A DNA stretch of 64,000 nucleotides, from NCBI GenBank assembly GCA_949752735.1, contig OX457053.1, positions 3,422,166 through 3,486,165 of the forward strand, in the 5' to 3' direction. A model generated the notes under the pieces. It was not told the DNA's origin. It saw only the letters and a list, made by a program, of their open reading frames with translations, and made no database searches. Shown here in pieces: positions 31,301-36,633 of the stretch (the stretch's first letter is position 1; every line of letters begins with the position of its first letter). The position numbers and the translations under genes were made by a program. This stretch comes from Lumbricus terrestris (Eukaryota > Annelida > Clitellata > Crassiclitellata > Lumbricidae).

Positions 31301-32767
31301 ATGAAATGATGATCAGCTTATAAGATGCAAACCTTGCTGTCTAGGACAGAATCAAGCGTTCCAACGAGCAGACCGGCCAGTCCTTTCCCCTTCCGCTTCT
31401 GAAGAACAAAGTATGGATTCGCCTGCTCTATGGACCTGAAACAATCAACCACAACAAACTACCATTTAACCATCCTACCACTGGAAAAATACAATACAAT
31501 ACAATACAATATAACTGTATTTGAGATGCTGATATAGACCGTCTTTTCTAGGTTTGGAAATAGCTTATGATCATATGACAGAACATTTAAGGTGCCGAGC
31601 AATAGTGAGAGAGAAACTTGCTCAAGGTCTCAATGGCCTACGCAGTAATTAGGCGATTACCTGAGTGGGCCTTAAACCAACAAGAACCTGGTGCGTTACA
31701 GGTCAACTATGACTTTATTCGGTTGCTAACTTAAAAAATTACTTTTCAAGTTCATGCAAATCAAAAAGCAACAGCTCTTATTTGGAAATGTGTTTAATAG
31801 ATAAGGAAAACAACAAGTAAAGTACTATTCAGATGACTGAAGTTCAAACTGTAGTTAAGTGTCCGTAATATTATGTTCAAAAATGTGTAAATCGTACACT
31901 TTGATCAATTGATTATAATATTTGTCATAATCTGATTGCAGGCACAGCCCTGGCCCTGAAAATTGGCCAGTCCTGGCAATATGCCCCCACCCCCTTTACA
32001 CACACAATCATGCATGCATTTGACATGATGAACATACGGTGCTGACACCTAGGACACTGCAAAACATATAATTCACCTAATTATACATTCGTTTGAAGAA
32101 AAACTCATGCTTGTTGTGTGTTCAGAACTCAATAGCGAGTAAAACATACAAAAAGTCCCTCCTCGATTTTATCATCAGAGCAAAAGTCTTTAATAATAAT
32201 ATAATAAGTTAATAACAATAATTTGTATGGTGCCATAACATAGTCTTGCGATTATAAGGGCGCCTTACATACGACTAACAGCAAGACAGCCTCACAAACT
32301 AAAAAAGTCTTTGAATCCTGATTAGAAGGAGTTAGTTAACAGAGTCAAATGGTGAAGAGAGTCAGCAACAGAGGTGGTAATAATTGTGATATAAACGGCT
32401 CTGACCCAGAACAGATGGAAAATACTCGACTTGGGTGCCTGGATTTTTAGGGTTAAACCCGAAAAATATTAATTATATTTTAGCAACTCTTGCAACAAAG
32501 GGTATATCGCCATTGCGGACCTGATTTTATATAGCTCCGGTGGATAAGCTCGTCTCCCTGATGCGGCTTTTGGGGGGCACCGAGATATTTGGGCGGATTT
32601 CATTTACATTACACAAACCTACACAACTGAGTTTACATGTCGGAAGCTGGCACTACATAAAGTTCCTATCGCACACGTTAAGTAGCCCAAGTACAATAAT
32701 AGACAACCGAGGTAAATACCGACCATAATGCGTTGGCAAGTAAAACATCCTGTGGTCTGACCCACAT
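6809..32767 (-). CDS. TBC1D9: TBC1D9-type Rab GTPase-activating protein, 29 coding exons
   Basis: Exons (high to low): 32724-32767, 31333-31435, 29226-29277, 28362-28439, 27639-27731, 27064-27147, 26132-26262, 25736-25801, 25006-25082, 24302-24355, 23641-23718, 22811-22943, 22109-22225, 20909-21059, 20369-20510, 19343-19451, 18676-18865, 17690-17836, 17036-17147, 16250-16310, 15061-15261, 14270-14380, 13702-13800, 12717-12914, 11733-11898, 10696-10767, 9443-9733, 8614-8711, 6809-7393. They sum to 3843 nt, phases agree at every junction and all introns are GT-AG. The 1280-residue product matches vertebrate TBC1D9/TBC1D8 in length and domain order: GRAM (about 140-215), GRAM (about 290-365), TBC (about 480-690), EF-hand region (about 865-905), C-terminal block. 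Such proteins speed GTP hydrolysis by Rabs on membranes. Uncertain points: the exon 21 donor (AAC|GTAGGA chosen; GAT|GTAAAC also fits) and the exon 14 donor (ACCG|GTCTCG chosen because it keeps frame). Assignment to TBC1D9 rather than TBC1D8 is by resemblance only; a common ancestor gene is possible. Confidence 0.93.
7425..7895 (+). repeat. About 24-bp minisatellite in Rab-GAP intron 28
   Basis: About 19 units built around agaaagaagtcttggattta, with variable spacers (tatat, catag, taactt). The rest of the intron (7896-8613) shows no feature I can name. Confidence 0.85.
9135..9245 (+). repeat. AAT microsatellite, Rab-GAP intron 27
   Basis: Interrupted aataat tracts. The remainder of this intron (8712-9442) is unremarkable AT-rich sequence. 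Confidence 0.8.
9734..10695. repeat. Rab-GAP intron 26: ATC/ATT microsatellite, otherwise nothing seen
   Basis: Positions 9745-9835 are tcattatcattatt-type simple sequence. The rest of the intron, to 10695, holds no recognised feature. Confidence 0.6.
10768..11732 (+). repeat. Rab-GAP intron 25: transposon end and LINE 3' fragment
   Basis: Position 10853 begins acagggtgggccaaaaaaag, an end typical of invertebrate transposable elements. Around 11380-11640 the plus frame reads LVPRSRTVM and [11 protein letters not shown], the motif found at the C-terminus of non-LTR retrotransposon reverse transcriptases (LINE-type), then a degenerate 3' tail. It is truncated and broken. Confidence 0.55.
11733..12914 (-). 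CDS. TBC1D9: Rab-GAP exons 24-25: EF-hand region, calcium loop degenerate
   Basis: Exon 24 ends [18 protein letters not shown] and exon 25 begins [20 protein letters not shown]. In vertebrate family members a Asp-rich EF loop sits between the equivalents of MFR and INFRDF. Here the loop is about two residues shorter and lacks the DxDxDG acidic ligands. Calcium binding is therefore unlikely, although the helical frame is conserved. Confidence 0.8.
11960..12215 (+). repeat. Degenerate ggtaa-rich tandem repeat, Rab-GAP intron 24
   Basis: Runs of aaggtaaggtaaa-like words. GT dinucleotides of donor type (GGTAAG) occur on the plus strand, the opposite strand to the gene. Confidence 0.8.
12236..12300 (+). 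repeat. LINE/SINE 3' tail fragment, family A
   Basis: Contains gagcacctctgagtagc and ttgaaggggtgctatataaa, the tail word shared by many copies in this window. Confidence 0.7.
12520..12700 (+). repeat. Minisatellite of gatatggtgatactat, Rab-GAP intron 24
   Basis: About ten units of a 16-bp word in register, with one longer variant unit at the start. It ends 17 bp from the exon 24 donor. Confidence 0.9.
13155..13560 (+). repeat. 12-bp tandem repeat agtgagtgaatt, Rab-GAP intron 23
   Basis: Over 20 degenerate 12-bp units with phase-consistent variants (gcgagtgaatt, gagcaaatt), then tcagtcaatcaa simple sequence. All the open frames across it are repeat artefacts. Confidence 0.9.
14665..14815 (+). 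repeat. tRNA-derived SINE, family A, internally deleted copy
   Basis: Head gtggtggtgtagtggtgg (A-box-like) and aggtttgaatccacctcaag (B-box-like), then the core gccgcgtagggaccttgg fused directly to the tail gagcgcctctgagtag and gaaggggcgctataac. Compared with the full copy at 22520 it lacks the middle of about 60 bp. A further tail fragment lies at about 14920-14990. Confidence 0.75.
15315..15450 (+). repeat. About 36-bp AT-rich tandem repeat, Rab-GAP intron 20
   Basis: Three to four units containing ttttaaaattacaatccatc and ttaaaataacaaatca. Confidence 0.85.
15545..16255 (-). repeat. About 20-bp minisatellite derived from the exon 20 splice donor
   Basis: About 35 units, on the plus strand ccctgcaacctaccctggcc. 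On the gene strand each unit reads CCAGGGTAGGTTGCAGGG, repeating the real exon 20 donor CCAGG|GTAGG and carrying a TTGCAG acceptor-like word. The first unit is the exon-intron boundary itself at 16250/16249. Confidence 0.93.
16250..19451 (-). CDS. TBC1D9: Rab-GAP exons 16-20: TBC domain core with Arg and Gln fingers
   Basis: Exon 16 has [11 protein letters not shown], whose Arg (about residue 491) is the catalytic arginine finger. Exon 17 has [19 protein letters not shown] and [16 protein letters not shown]. Exon 18 opens with YCQG, whose Gln (about residue 571) is the second finger, followed by [20 protein letters not shown]. Exon 19 has [14 protein letters not shown] and [14 protein letters not shown], and exon 20 has [20 protein letters not shown]. 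Both fingers are present, so the protein is predicted to be an active Rab-GAP. Confidence 0.93.
16355..16718 (+). repeat. 17-bp minisatellite gaaagagtgacaataat, Rab-GAP intron 19
   Basis: About 20 units with truncated variants (gagtgacaataa). Together with the array at 15545-16255 it leaves the 61-nt exon 20 between two minisatellites. Confidence 0.92.
17104..17222 (-). repeat. Inverted repeat arm 1: exon 19 start, acceptor and intron 18 end
   Basis: The first 44 nt of exon 19, its acceptor and the adjoining CAT-repeat intron sequence pair with the inverted copy at 17859-17984. Confidence 0.85.
17225..17400 (-). repeat. LINE 3' tail fragment, family A (minus)
   Basis: Plus strand tagcgccccttcaagg followed by actcagaggcgctcccggcc is the reverse complement of the family tail; then gggaagtccattcc from the upstream RT-derived part. 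Confidence 0.7.
17859..17984 (+). pseudogene. Inverted partial copy of Rab-GAP exon 19 with its acceptor
   Basis: On the plus strand this has aatgataaatggataa, CAT-repeat sequence, cgcttgttgttgctg, an acceptor cgacag, then 44 nt homologous to the start of exon 19 with only 4 differences. In frame it reads [14 protein letters not shown] against [14 protein letters not shown]. Homology ends there and a stop follows shortly. It lies antisense inside intron 17, so it cannot be spliced into the gene. It is a recent inverted duplication of about 120 bp. Confidence 0.85.
18010..18195 (+). repeat. Purine-rich gag/gga tract, Rab-GAP intron 17
   Basis: Almost pure A/G on the plus strand. On the gene strand it is a long polypyrimidine tract. 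Confidence 0.85.
18420..18640 (+). repeat. Retroelement 3' fragment, family G
   Basis: Shares agtgctgcataaaaactttg, cacttcttggtctttctttg, gcatttgaaaac and gtggtttggcg with 26505-26645 and, inverted, 40682-40905. It ends in the tail word gggagcgcct. Confidence 0.7.
18868..18985 (+). repeat. Tandem aaaccagtcagat, Rab-GAP intron 16
   Basis: Six degenerate copies starting at the acceptor of exon 17. The rest of the intron, to 19342, is unremarkable. Confidence 0.75.
19462..19545 (+). repeat. 13-bp repeat cacaaacatgtga, Rab-GAP intron 15
   Basis: Six copies close to the exon 16 acceptor. Confidence 0.9.
20020..20195 (+). repeat. LINE 3' fragment, family A
   Basis: Contains gtcaatctggaatgacc (equivalent of the RT C-terminal WN motif), a degenerate coding remnant, and the tail ggagcgcctctgagtacc, then gaaggggcgctatataaatt. 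Confidence 0.75.
20212..20365 (-). repeat. tRNA-derived SINE, family B, degenerate
   Basis: Plus strand words gagccactgtgagtgacg and ttcaaggtctctacac match the family B body, and tcaaacccatgcc is a weak B box on the minus strand. Confidence 0.45.
20675..20840 (+). repeat. Tandem ggaaaaccccaaaatgaaa-type repeat, Rab-GAP intron 14
   Basis: About ten units of 17-19 bp with the core ccccaaaatg. Confidence 0.88.
20909..22943 (-). CDS. TBC1D9: Rab-GAP exons 12-14: second GRAM domain and Ser/Pro linker
   Basis: Exon 12 carries [20 protein letters not shown] and [14 protein letters not shown]. Exon 13 carries [20 protein letters not shown] and [13 protein letters not shown]. Exon 14 carries [20 protein letters not shown] followed by a Pro/Ser-rich tail ([12 protein letters not shown]), the usual disordered link to the TBC domain. 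Confidence 0.92.
21515..21830 (-). repeat. LINE 3' fragment family A (minus) plus caatacacata microsatellite
   Basis: Plus strand gacctcttcaagag, actcagaagcgctcccggcc and ttggaatggacttcc are the reverse complement of the RT C-terminus and tail. At 21775-21830 a 10-bp word acaatacaca repeats. Confidence 0.7.
22260..22430 (+). repeat. Non-LTR retrotransposon ORF2 C-terminal fragment
   Basis: The plus frame reads [15 protein letters not shown] and [11 protein letters not shown], the Lys/Arg-Gly-Arg-Pro and REEWR motifs near the end of LINE reverse-transcriptase polyproteins. It is 5'-truncated and dead. Confidence 0.7.
22520..22740 (+). repeat. tRNA-derived SINE, family A, full-length reference copy
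   Basis: A box ggtggtgtagtggg and B box ggttcgaatcc lie in the head, with conserved core gtcgccgcgtagggacc and gcaattgctcagcgc. The tail gagcacctctgagtagc and gaaggggcgctataac equals the 3' end of the LINE fragments here, so the SINE probably uses that LINE's machinery. About 215 bp. Other copies: 14665, 23835 and 57205. Confidence 0.85.
23035..23320 (+). repeat. AATC-type microsatellite, Rab-GAP intron 11
   Basis: Long run of caatcaat/gaatcaat words with interruptions. Confidence 0.9.
23830..24050 (-). repeat. tRNA-derived SINE, family A (minus), near full length
   Basis: Reverse complement carries the gtgtggcgtagtgggtat A box, caggttcgaatccatc B box and the cgggagcgcctctgagtat tail. Confidence 0.82.
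24385..24690 (+). repeat. 34-bp minisatellite, Rab-GAP intron 9
   Basis: About eight units containing tctacaacatgttcatcagg and tttcacgttatcat. Confidence 0.92.
25006..27147 (-). CDS. TBC1D9: Rab-GAP exons 6-9: first GRAM domain
   Basis: Exon 6 gives [16 protein letters not shown], exon 7 gives [20 protein letters not shown] then [19 protein letters not shown], exon 8 gives [18 protein letters not shown], and exon 9 gives [16 protein letters not shown]. These are the signature blocks of GRAM domain 1 in TBC1D8/9 proteins, a PH-like fold expected to bind lipid or protein at membranes. Confidence 0.92.
25130..25660 (+). repeat. 20-bp minisatellite acaatgccatacaacaccag, Rab-GAP intron 8
   Basis: About 25 units. 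Variants gacaaa, gacata and a shorter agaaatgacaaa recur in blocks, suggesting higher-order duplications. The 20-bp unit gives three overlapping artefact frames (valine/cysteine/leucine-rich). Confidence 0.94.
25838..26112 (+). repeat. Degenerate gaagaaatatggtca repeat, Rab-GAP intron 7
   Basis: About ten weakly conserved units filling most of the intron. Confidence 0.7.
26315..26500 (+). repeat. aatac/actgta repeats, Rab-GAP intron 6
   Basis: Units such as tacaatacaactgta interspersed with short AT spacers. Confidence 0.75.
26505..26645 (+). repeat. Retroelement 3' fragment, family G
   Basis: gaacttctttgtctttcttc, gcatttgaaaacc, gattgtggtttggtgtcagg and the tail gggagcgcctctgagg; aligned with 18420 and inverted 40682. 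Confidence 0.75.
26695..26835 (-). repeat. tRNA-derived SINE, family B
   Basis: Plus strand actgagcaactgtgagcgac, ttgctcgaggtcc and gtcaaacccatactctccac, as in the 5078 copy. Confidence 0.65.
27275..27510 (+). repeat. LINE 3' fragment, family A
   Basis: The plus frame gives [16 protein letters not shown] then DPTIWN, the reverse-transcriptase C-terminal signature, followed by a broken tail agtgcctctgagtagg. Confidence 0.7.
29100..29230 (+). repeat. Duplicated exon 3 donor flank, Rab-GAP intron 3
   Basis: The word aagaagcagcagcataccat occurs at 29114 and again at the exon 3 boundary (about 29209-29228). A third diverged copy (aaagaagcaatagtaccatg) lies at about 29508 in intron 2. On the gene strand each carries ATGGTATGCTGCT, i.e. 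the donor. Confidence 0.8.
30285..30535 (-). repeat. tRNA-derived SINE, family C
   Basis: On the minus strand gactggctcgcttggctaca and cggtaaggccgcgcg resemble a tRNA head, with gcagttcgattcccgaagg as B box, then a unique body containing cgtggcgacactaatc. Single copy in this window. Confidence 0.65.
30820..31020 (+). repeat. aatcaatcaacc microsatellite
   Basis: Continuous caatcaat/caaccaat words over 200 bp. Confidence 0.92.
31588..31735 (-). repeat. tRNA-derived SINE, family B, degenerate
   Basis: Plus strand ggtgccgagcaatagtgag, cttgctcaaggtctc and ggtgcgttacaggtcaac fit the family body. Confidence 0.5.
32200..32390 (+). repeat. Retroelement 3' fragment, family F
   Basis: ataatttgtatggtgccata, attataagggcgcctta and gacagcctcacaaac parallel the segment at 55350-55615. 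Confidence 0.6.
32724..32767 (-). CDS. TBC1D9: Rab-GAP exon 1: start codon and first 14 residues
   Basis: The start is chosen because [15 protein letters not shown] matches the conserved N-terminus of the family. The frame then joins exon 2 ([18 protein letters not shown]) only if the donor is TTATG|GTCGGT, giving TG|G = Trp. Context AAACCATGT. The 5' UTR and promoter above 32767 are not recognisable. Confidence 0.9.
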
Positions 32768-33204
32768 GGTTTAACTGTGATTCTTCACGACACTGTCAAA
32801 TTTAAGAAAAATTTTATTAATCCTTCAGCATCATCTTCTTCGCAAGTTGTAGATGGATGCATTAAACTTTGTTGACTTCTCGTTCGTACGCCCAAATCTC
32901 GCGAGATTTTATCCGACTACAAGCCGTATTCCTTTCAAACTTATGCTTTACACATGCATATTGCGTTCCATTATGCAAAAATAATAAAATAATAACATTC
33001 TTTTTAGGCCTATATTGAATGATCCGGTTGACAGATCGCAACCAGTCACAGTGTGCAGTTATGCAATTGAAACAAAACACAGAAGACATAAATCTTAACT
33101 ATTAGCAGAGCAGAAAGCCTTTCACTTTCTTCATGTAAGTTGCGGTCTGTCAACTTTATTTTCTTAAATAAACCTGGGACTAATTATAAGTAAACCTGGG
33201 ACTA

Positions 33205-33290
33205 ATAGCTGTAGCTCAGTGGAGAGAGCGCTGGCCGTTAAACTGAGAGTCATCCGCGCAACCCGGGTTCAAGCCTCACACGGGGCAAAA
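33205..33290 (+). repeat. tRNA-like sequence with Pol III A and B boxes (SINE head or tRNA relic)
   Basis: tagctcagtgg fits the A box and gggttcaagcc fits the B box at tRNA spacing, and the D arm gctc/gagc pairs. The acceptor ends do not pair and the anticodon arm is poor, so a working tRNA is unlikely. Confidence 0.55.
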
Positions 33291-34589
33291 ATTTATTTGA
33301 ATTTTCTGTTAGCTGCCAGTGGCGCTTTCTGTTGTGTTGCTTGACTCGGGTTCTGCTAAAAATAAAAGATAGCCCCTCCCACTCCTGGCTTGGCCGAATC
33401 AGGAGTGATCCAGTACTTAGGCCATTAGTGTTAAGTTACCGAACCTGTTGTAACCGAACTGCGTGTCGTGCGAAGCAGGCCGTATTTCGTATAACTTGTG
33501 CATGTAATCGTTCTGCGGTTTGTCAGATTGAATGTCAATAAACGAAGATTATATATAGAAGGGCTTTGAAACCAATCGGAGATCATGGTCCTCGATGCGT
33601 CACGACTCACGGGCAAAAGCTGTTGAGATAAGACTCTGCCGAGAAGAAACCCTCTAGCGAAAGTTGAACCAAAGCGTTAAAAGTTTAAACACAAAGATAT
33701 ATGGTTTGCTTTTAGGCATGTTCCCAACTAACGTGCAGACAACTTGAAGAAGACGTAATTATATAGTCTGGAGCAATTTGAGTAGTCCTCTTCTTGAATG
33801 AATGAATATTAAAACAATAATTATTGTTGGAACTTAGAAAACACCATAGATATGAAAAATGAACTATTATATATCTATGGACCATGCACATCCCGTAATG
33901 CCACGCGCTGTTTGGCTTTAGCGCAGTCAAGATGTCCGACCGCCTTCTGCTTGCGTTGCGCGGATTACAACAACAAACGCGCTTATAAACATCCCGAGGC
34001 GTCCGTGTTAGTTGTAACTATTGAAAAATCAACAATTCTCAATCAGTTTTATATTGATTAATTTTCATGCACTTTGGATTAAGGCGTTCAGATCTACATA
34101 GCGCTTCCGTAAATAACAAAGGGCAGTGTATACAGAGATAGGCCTACACTACATGCCCGATTGAAATGGTTGTTGGTCTAAAATTCGCATAGACTACTCC
34201 AATATTGGGTTTTGCATAGATTTTTTGATTGGGTGGAAATGTTCAAATTAATTCATATCAATAAGTTCGAATTGGTGGAAGGCTTGAAGCTGCCAAAGAA
34301 GGGCGACACTGTTGTATGATTGTATCAAGGACCGCCGGGACCGGCATATACTATATCTCTGGATAAGTGTGTGCTGGCGGCTGGCCAAATAAATGGCAGG
34401 ACGGCATGTAGAGATTTGAAAACAGGTGCATGGACGTGTTCATCACCGCCCTGCCAGGCTGCCACACTTTAAGCTGCGCTGGGCAGCATCTAATGACGAC
34501 ACTGACCCTTACCGACCCTCACGACGCTTAACCAGTTACCTGAACCTGATCATAACCGACCGTCACGACGCCTATAACCTAACCCTAAC

Positions 34590-34734
34590 CAGGGTGAGAA
34601 TTGCCGGGAGGTTTGGGGGGTTTCAACCCCCCAGTCTTTCTTAGAGCTCCATAGTAAAGTCTGTTTTCACACCCAAATTCCAAGTGGATAATGGTCCACC
34701 ACCCCCCAGTTATTTTTCCACAATTCTCACACTG
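34590..34734. mobile_element. 145-bp hAT-type MITE with 8-bp TSD accctaac
   Basis: Terminal inverted repeats cagggtgagaattg at the left and caattctcacactg at the right, one mismatch. Exact duplications accctaac flank it at 34582-34589 and 34735-34742. The internal palindrome ggggggtttcaacccccc is conserved with a truncated relative at about 3622-3700. Confidence 0.88.
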
Positions 34735-35343
34735 ACCCTAACCCTAACCAACGAATAATATGAACCTAAACGACGCTTAGGTCCTGGATACTAAAGTTAT
34801 GCCAAAATGGTTCGTGTTGCAAATTTACAGACATTCTCTAAACTTTGGCCTAATACAGGCCTAAAATTTTAAGTCCCCTTTATGTTTCTTTACACATAAT
34901 TATATTCCTGCGTTTCGCTTATCAATCACATGTGCACGACTATGTCTGAAATTTTTCTGCATGTCCATGTATGTATTGTAAATCTTCTAAAAATTCGCAG
35001 CAGTGCAGCACTATACCAAAACCAGAGAGACCAGTTTATTCACCGGAGTTATATACCAAATAAAGTTTTCAATATCTAGCCAGAACTGCCCTGTTCGTTC
35101 CGATGACAGGTCAAATTCCGGGGAGGTCAGGCCATGTCATTAAGACTTATCAGATAAGGACGGTCACCTATTGAAAGCCTATTAGTAGCCTAATCAAAGA
35201 TGCCCTTTTAATAAAATTGTCATTCTAGTAGTTGTCTTTAAAAGGCACACCACTTTTGTAGGCCACATTATAAAAGCAGGACTTGGTGAGCACTAAAAAA
35301 TTAGTTTAAATGGTTTTACCTCTGTTTGGAATAACATGCACAC

Positions 35344-35520
35344 CAGTGCCTAAAGTGTGGAAAAAGAAGTGCCTGGACGCCCCTTGCCTCTCCAAAAAAG
35401 TGCCTGGACGCCCCCTACCTTTCCAGTCTGTGCTCGCCAATAAGTGGCTGGACGGCGTTCAGATTTTAAAACAAGTGCATGGACGCCGTCCATGACCGTC
35501 CAGGCACACTTTAAGCCCTG
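35344..35520. mobile_element. 177-bp hAT-type MITE with 8-bp TSD atgcacac
   Basis: Ends cagtgcctaaagtgtg and cacactttaagccctg are inverted repeats. Exact flanks atgcacac lie at 35336-35343 and 35521-35528. Internal gtgcctggacgcc words repeat in both orientations. Confidence 0.9.
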
Positions 35521-35693
35521 ATGCACACCCATGATGCACTATACCAAAGCATAGACATTTCTAACTGAATTTTATCTAAATGCTGTTAAACAATTAATAT
35601 ATTTAGTGACGTTGGAAAATACTATTCTAATGCGTTTAGCCTATATGGTGTATCGGATTCAATGAATTCTGCATATTTTCCGTAACTCTACTG

Positions 35694-36370
35694 CAGGGTT
35701 TTTTTAAACGAGAAGTTCTACACAAAATGGAAGTTGTAAATGAATTTGTGCATTTGTAAATGAATTTGTGCATTTGTAAATGAATTTGTGCATTTGTAAA
35801 TGAATTTGTGCATTTGTAAATGAATTTGTGCATTCGTAAATGAATTTGTGCATTTGTAAATGAATTTGTGCATTTGTAAATGAATTTGTGCATTTGTAAA
35901 TGAATTTGTGCATTTGTAAATGAATTTGTGCATTTGTAAATGAATTTTTGCATTTGTAAATGAATTTGTGCATTTGTAAATGAATTTGTGCATTCGTAAA
36001 TGAATTTTGCATTCGTAAATGAATTTGTGCATTCGTAAATGAATTTGTGCATTTGTAAACATTTGAATTTGTGCATTCGTAAATGAATTTGTGCATTTGT
36101 AAATGAATTTGTGCATTCGTAATGGATTTGTGCATTTGTAAATGAATTTGTGCATTCGTAAATGAATTTGTGCATTCGTAAATGAATTTGTGCATTCGTA
36201 AATGAATTTGTGCATTTGTAAATGAATTTGTGCATTTGTAAAGGCATTTCTAAAAATCGTTTAAATTGTTCATTTTCATCTGATTTAGAATAATTAACCA
36301 TTTATGATGGGAACTGGGAAGGGAGAGAAGTGGTTATGCAACTTTCTAAAATTCATTAAAAACAGCCCTG
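35694..36370 (-). mobile_element. hAT-type MITE (CAGGGCT family) expanded by a 16-bp minisatellite
   Basis: Ends cagggtttttttaaacg and ttaaaaacagccctg match the family at 62202-62406, in reverse orientation. Flanks ctctactg and ctctatac agree at only 5 of 8 positions, so the target duplication is decayed or misplaced. Inside, the family word taaatgaatttgtgca is amplified to about 32 copies (35740-36240). Confidence 0.75.
35735..36245 (+). repeat. 16-bp minisatellite taaatgaatttgtgca
   Basis: About 32 units with cattcg/catttg alternatives. Because 16 is not a multiple of 3, all three frames read through it, making artefact ORFs of 163-221 codons. Confidence 0.95.
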
Positions 36371-36436
36371 CTCTATACTGTGCATAATTTTTTCTACTGC
36401 TTTCAACGGCCTTTGATGTCATACGTCTATGTTAAA

Positions 36437-36507
36437 TTTTAGAATAAATAAACCAAAAATTCATCGTTTGTTTTAGAATAAATAAACCAAAAATCCTTCG
36501 TTTGTTG
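36437..36507 (+). repeat. 37-bp tandem duplication upstream of the intronless gene
   Basis: Two copies containing agaataaataaaccaaaaat and tcgtttgtt; the second runs into a possible splice acceptor tttgttgcag at 36501-36510, compatible with a 5' UTR intron. Confidence 0.8.
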
Positions 36508-36633
36508 CAGCGAATGTTGCATTCCGCAGCATAGAACACCATTCCACCTTAGACTGAAAGCGACAACAACAACAACAACCGCTTTCCCTGGAAAGAGGAG
36601 GAGGACACGCCAAAAGCCAGCGACCGACGAACC

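Larger units (their letters stand above)
29278..31332. other. Rab-GAP intron 2: SINE, AATC microsatellite, otherwise nothing seen
   Basis: Longest intron. It contains the SINE at 30285-30535, aatcaatcaacc simple sequence at 30820-31020 and a ga tract at 31272-31295. A duplicated phrase including gaataaccacactaattcac and cataagtttt occurs at about 29735-29800 and again, diverged, at 30010-30075. Confidence 0.6.
32768..35343. other. Intergenic region upstream of the Rab-GAP gene
   Basis: Divergent from the intronless gene at 36634. It contains the tRNA-like relic at 33205-33290, a fragment related to the 35344 MITE at 34395-34485 and the MITE at 34590-34734. No TATA box or coding frame could be supported. 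Confidence 0.5.

Noticed and set aside
33205..33290. Functional tRNA gene
   Set aside because: Acceptor stem ends do not pair and the anticodon arm is weak.
34575..34750. Telomeric repeat array (CCCTAA)
   Set aside because: Only two or three partial units, and the repeat is explained in part by the 8-bp target duplication accctaac of a MITE.
35636..36301. 163-221 codon frames of repeated HKFIYECTNSFTNAQ
   Set aside because: Products of a 16-bp minisatellite in a MITE; all three frames are open.
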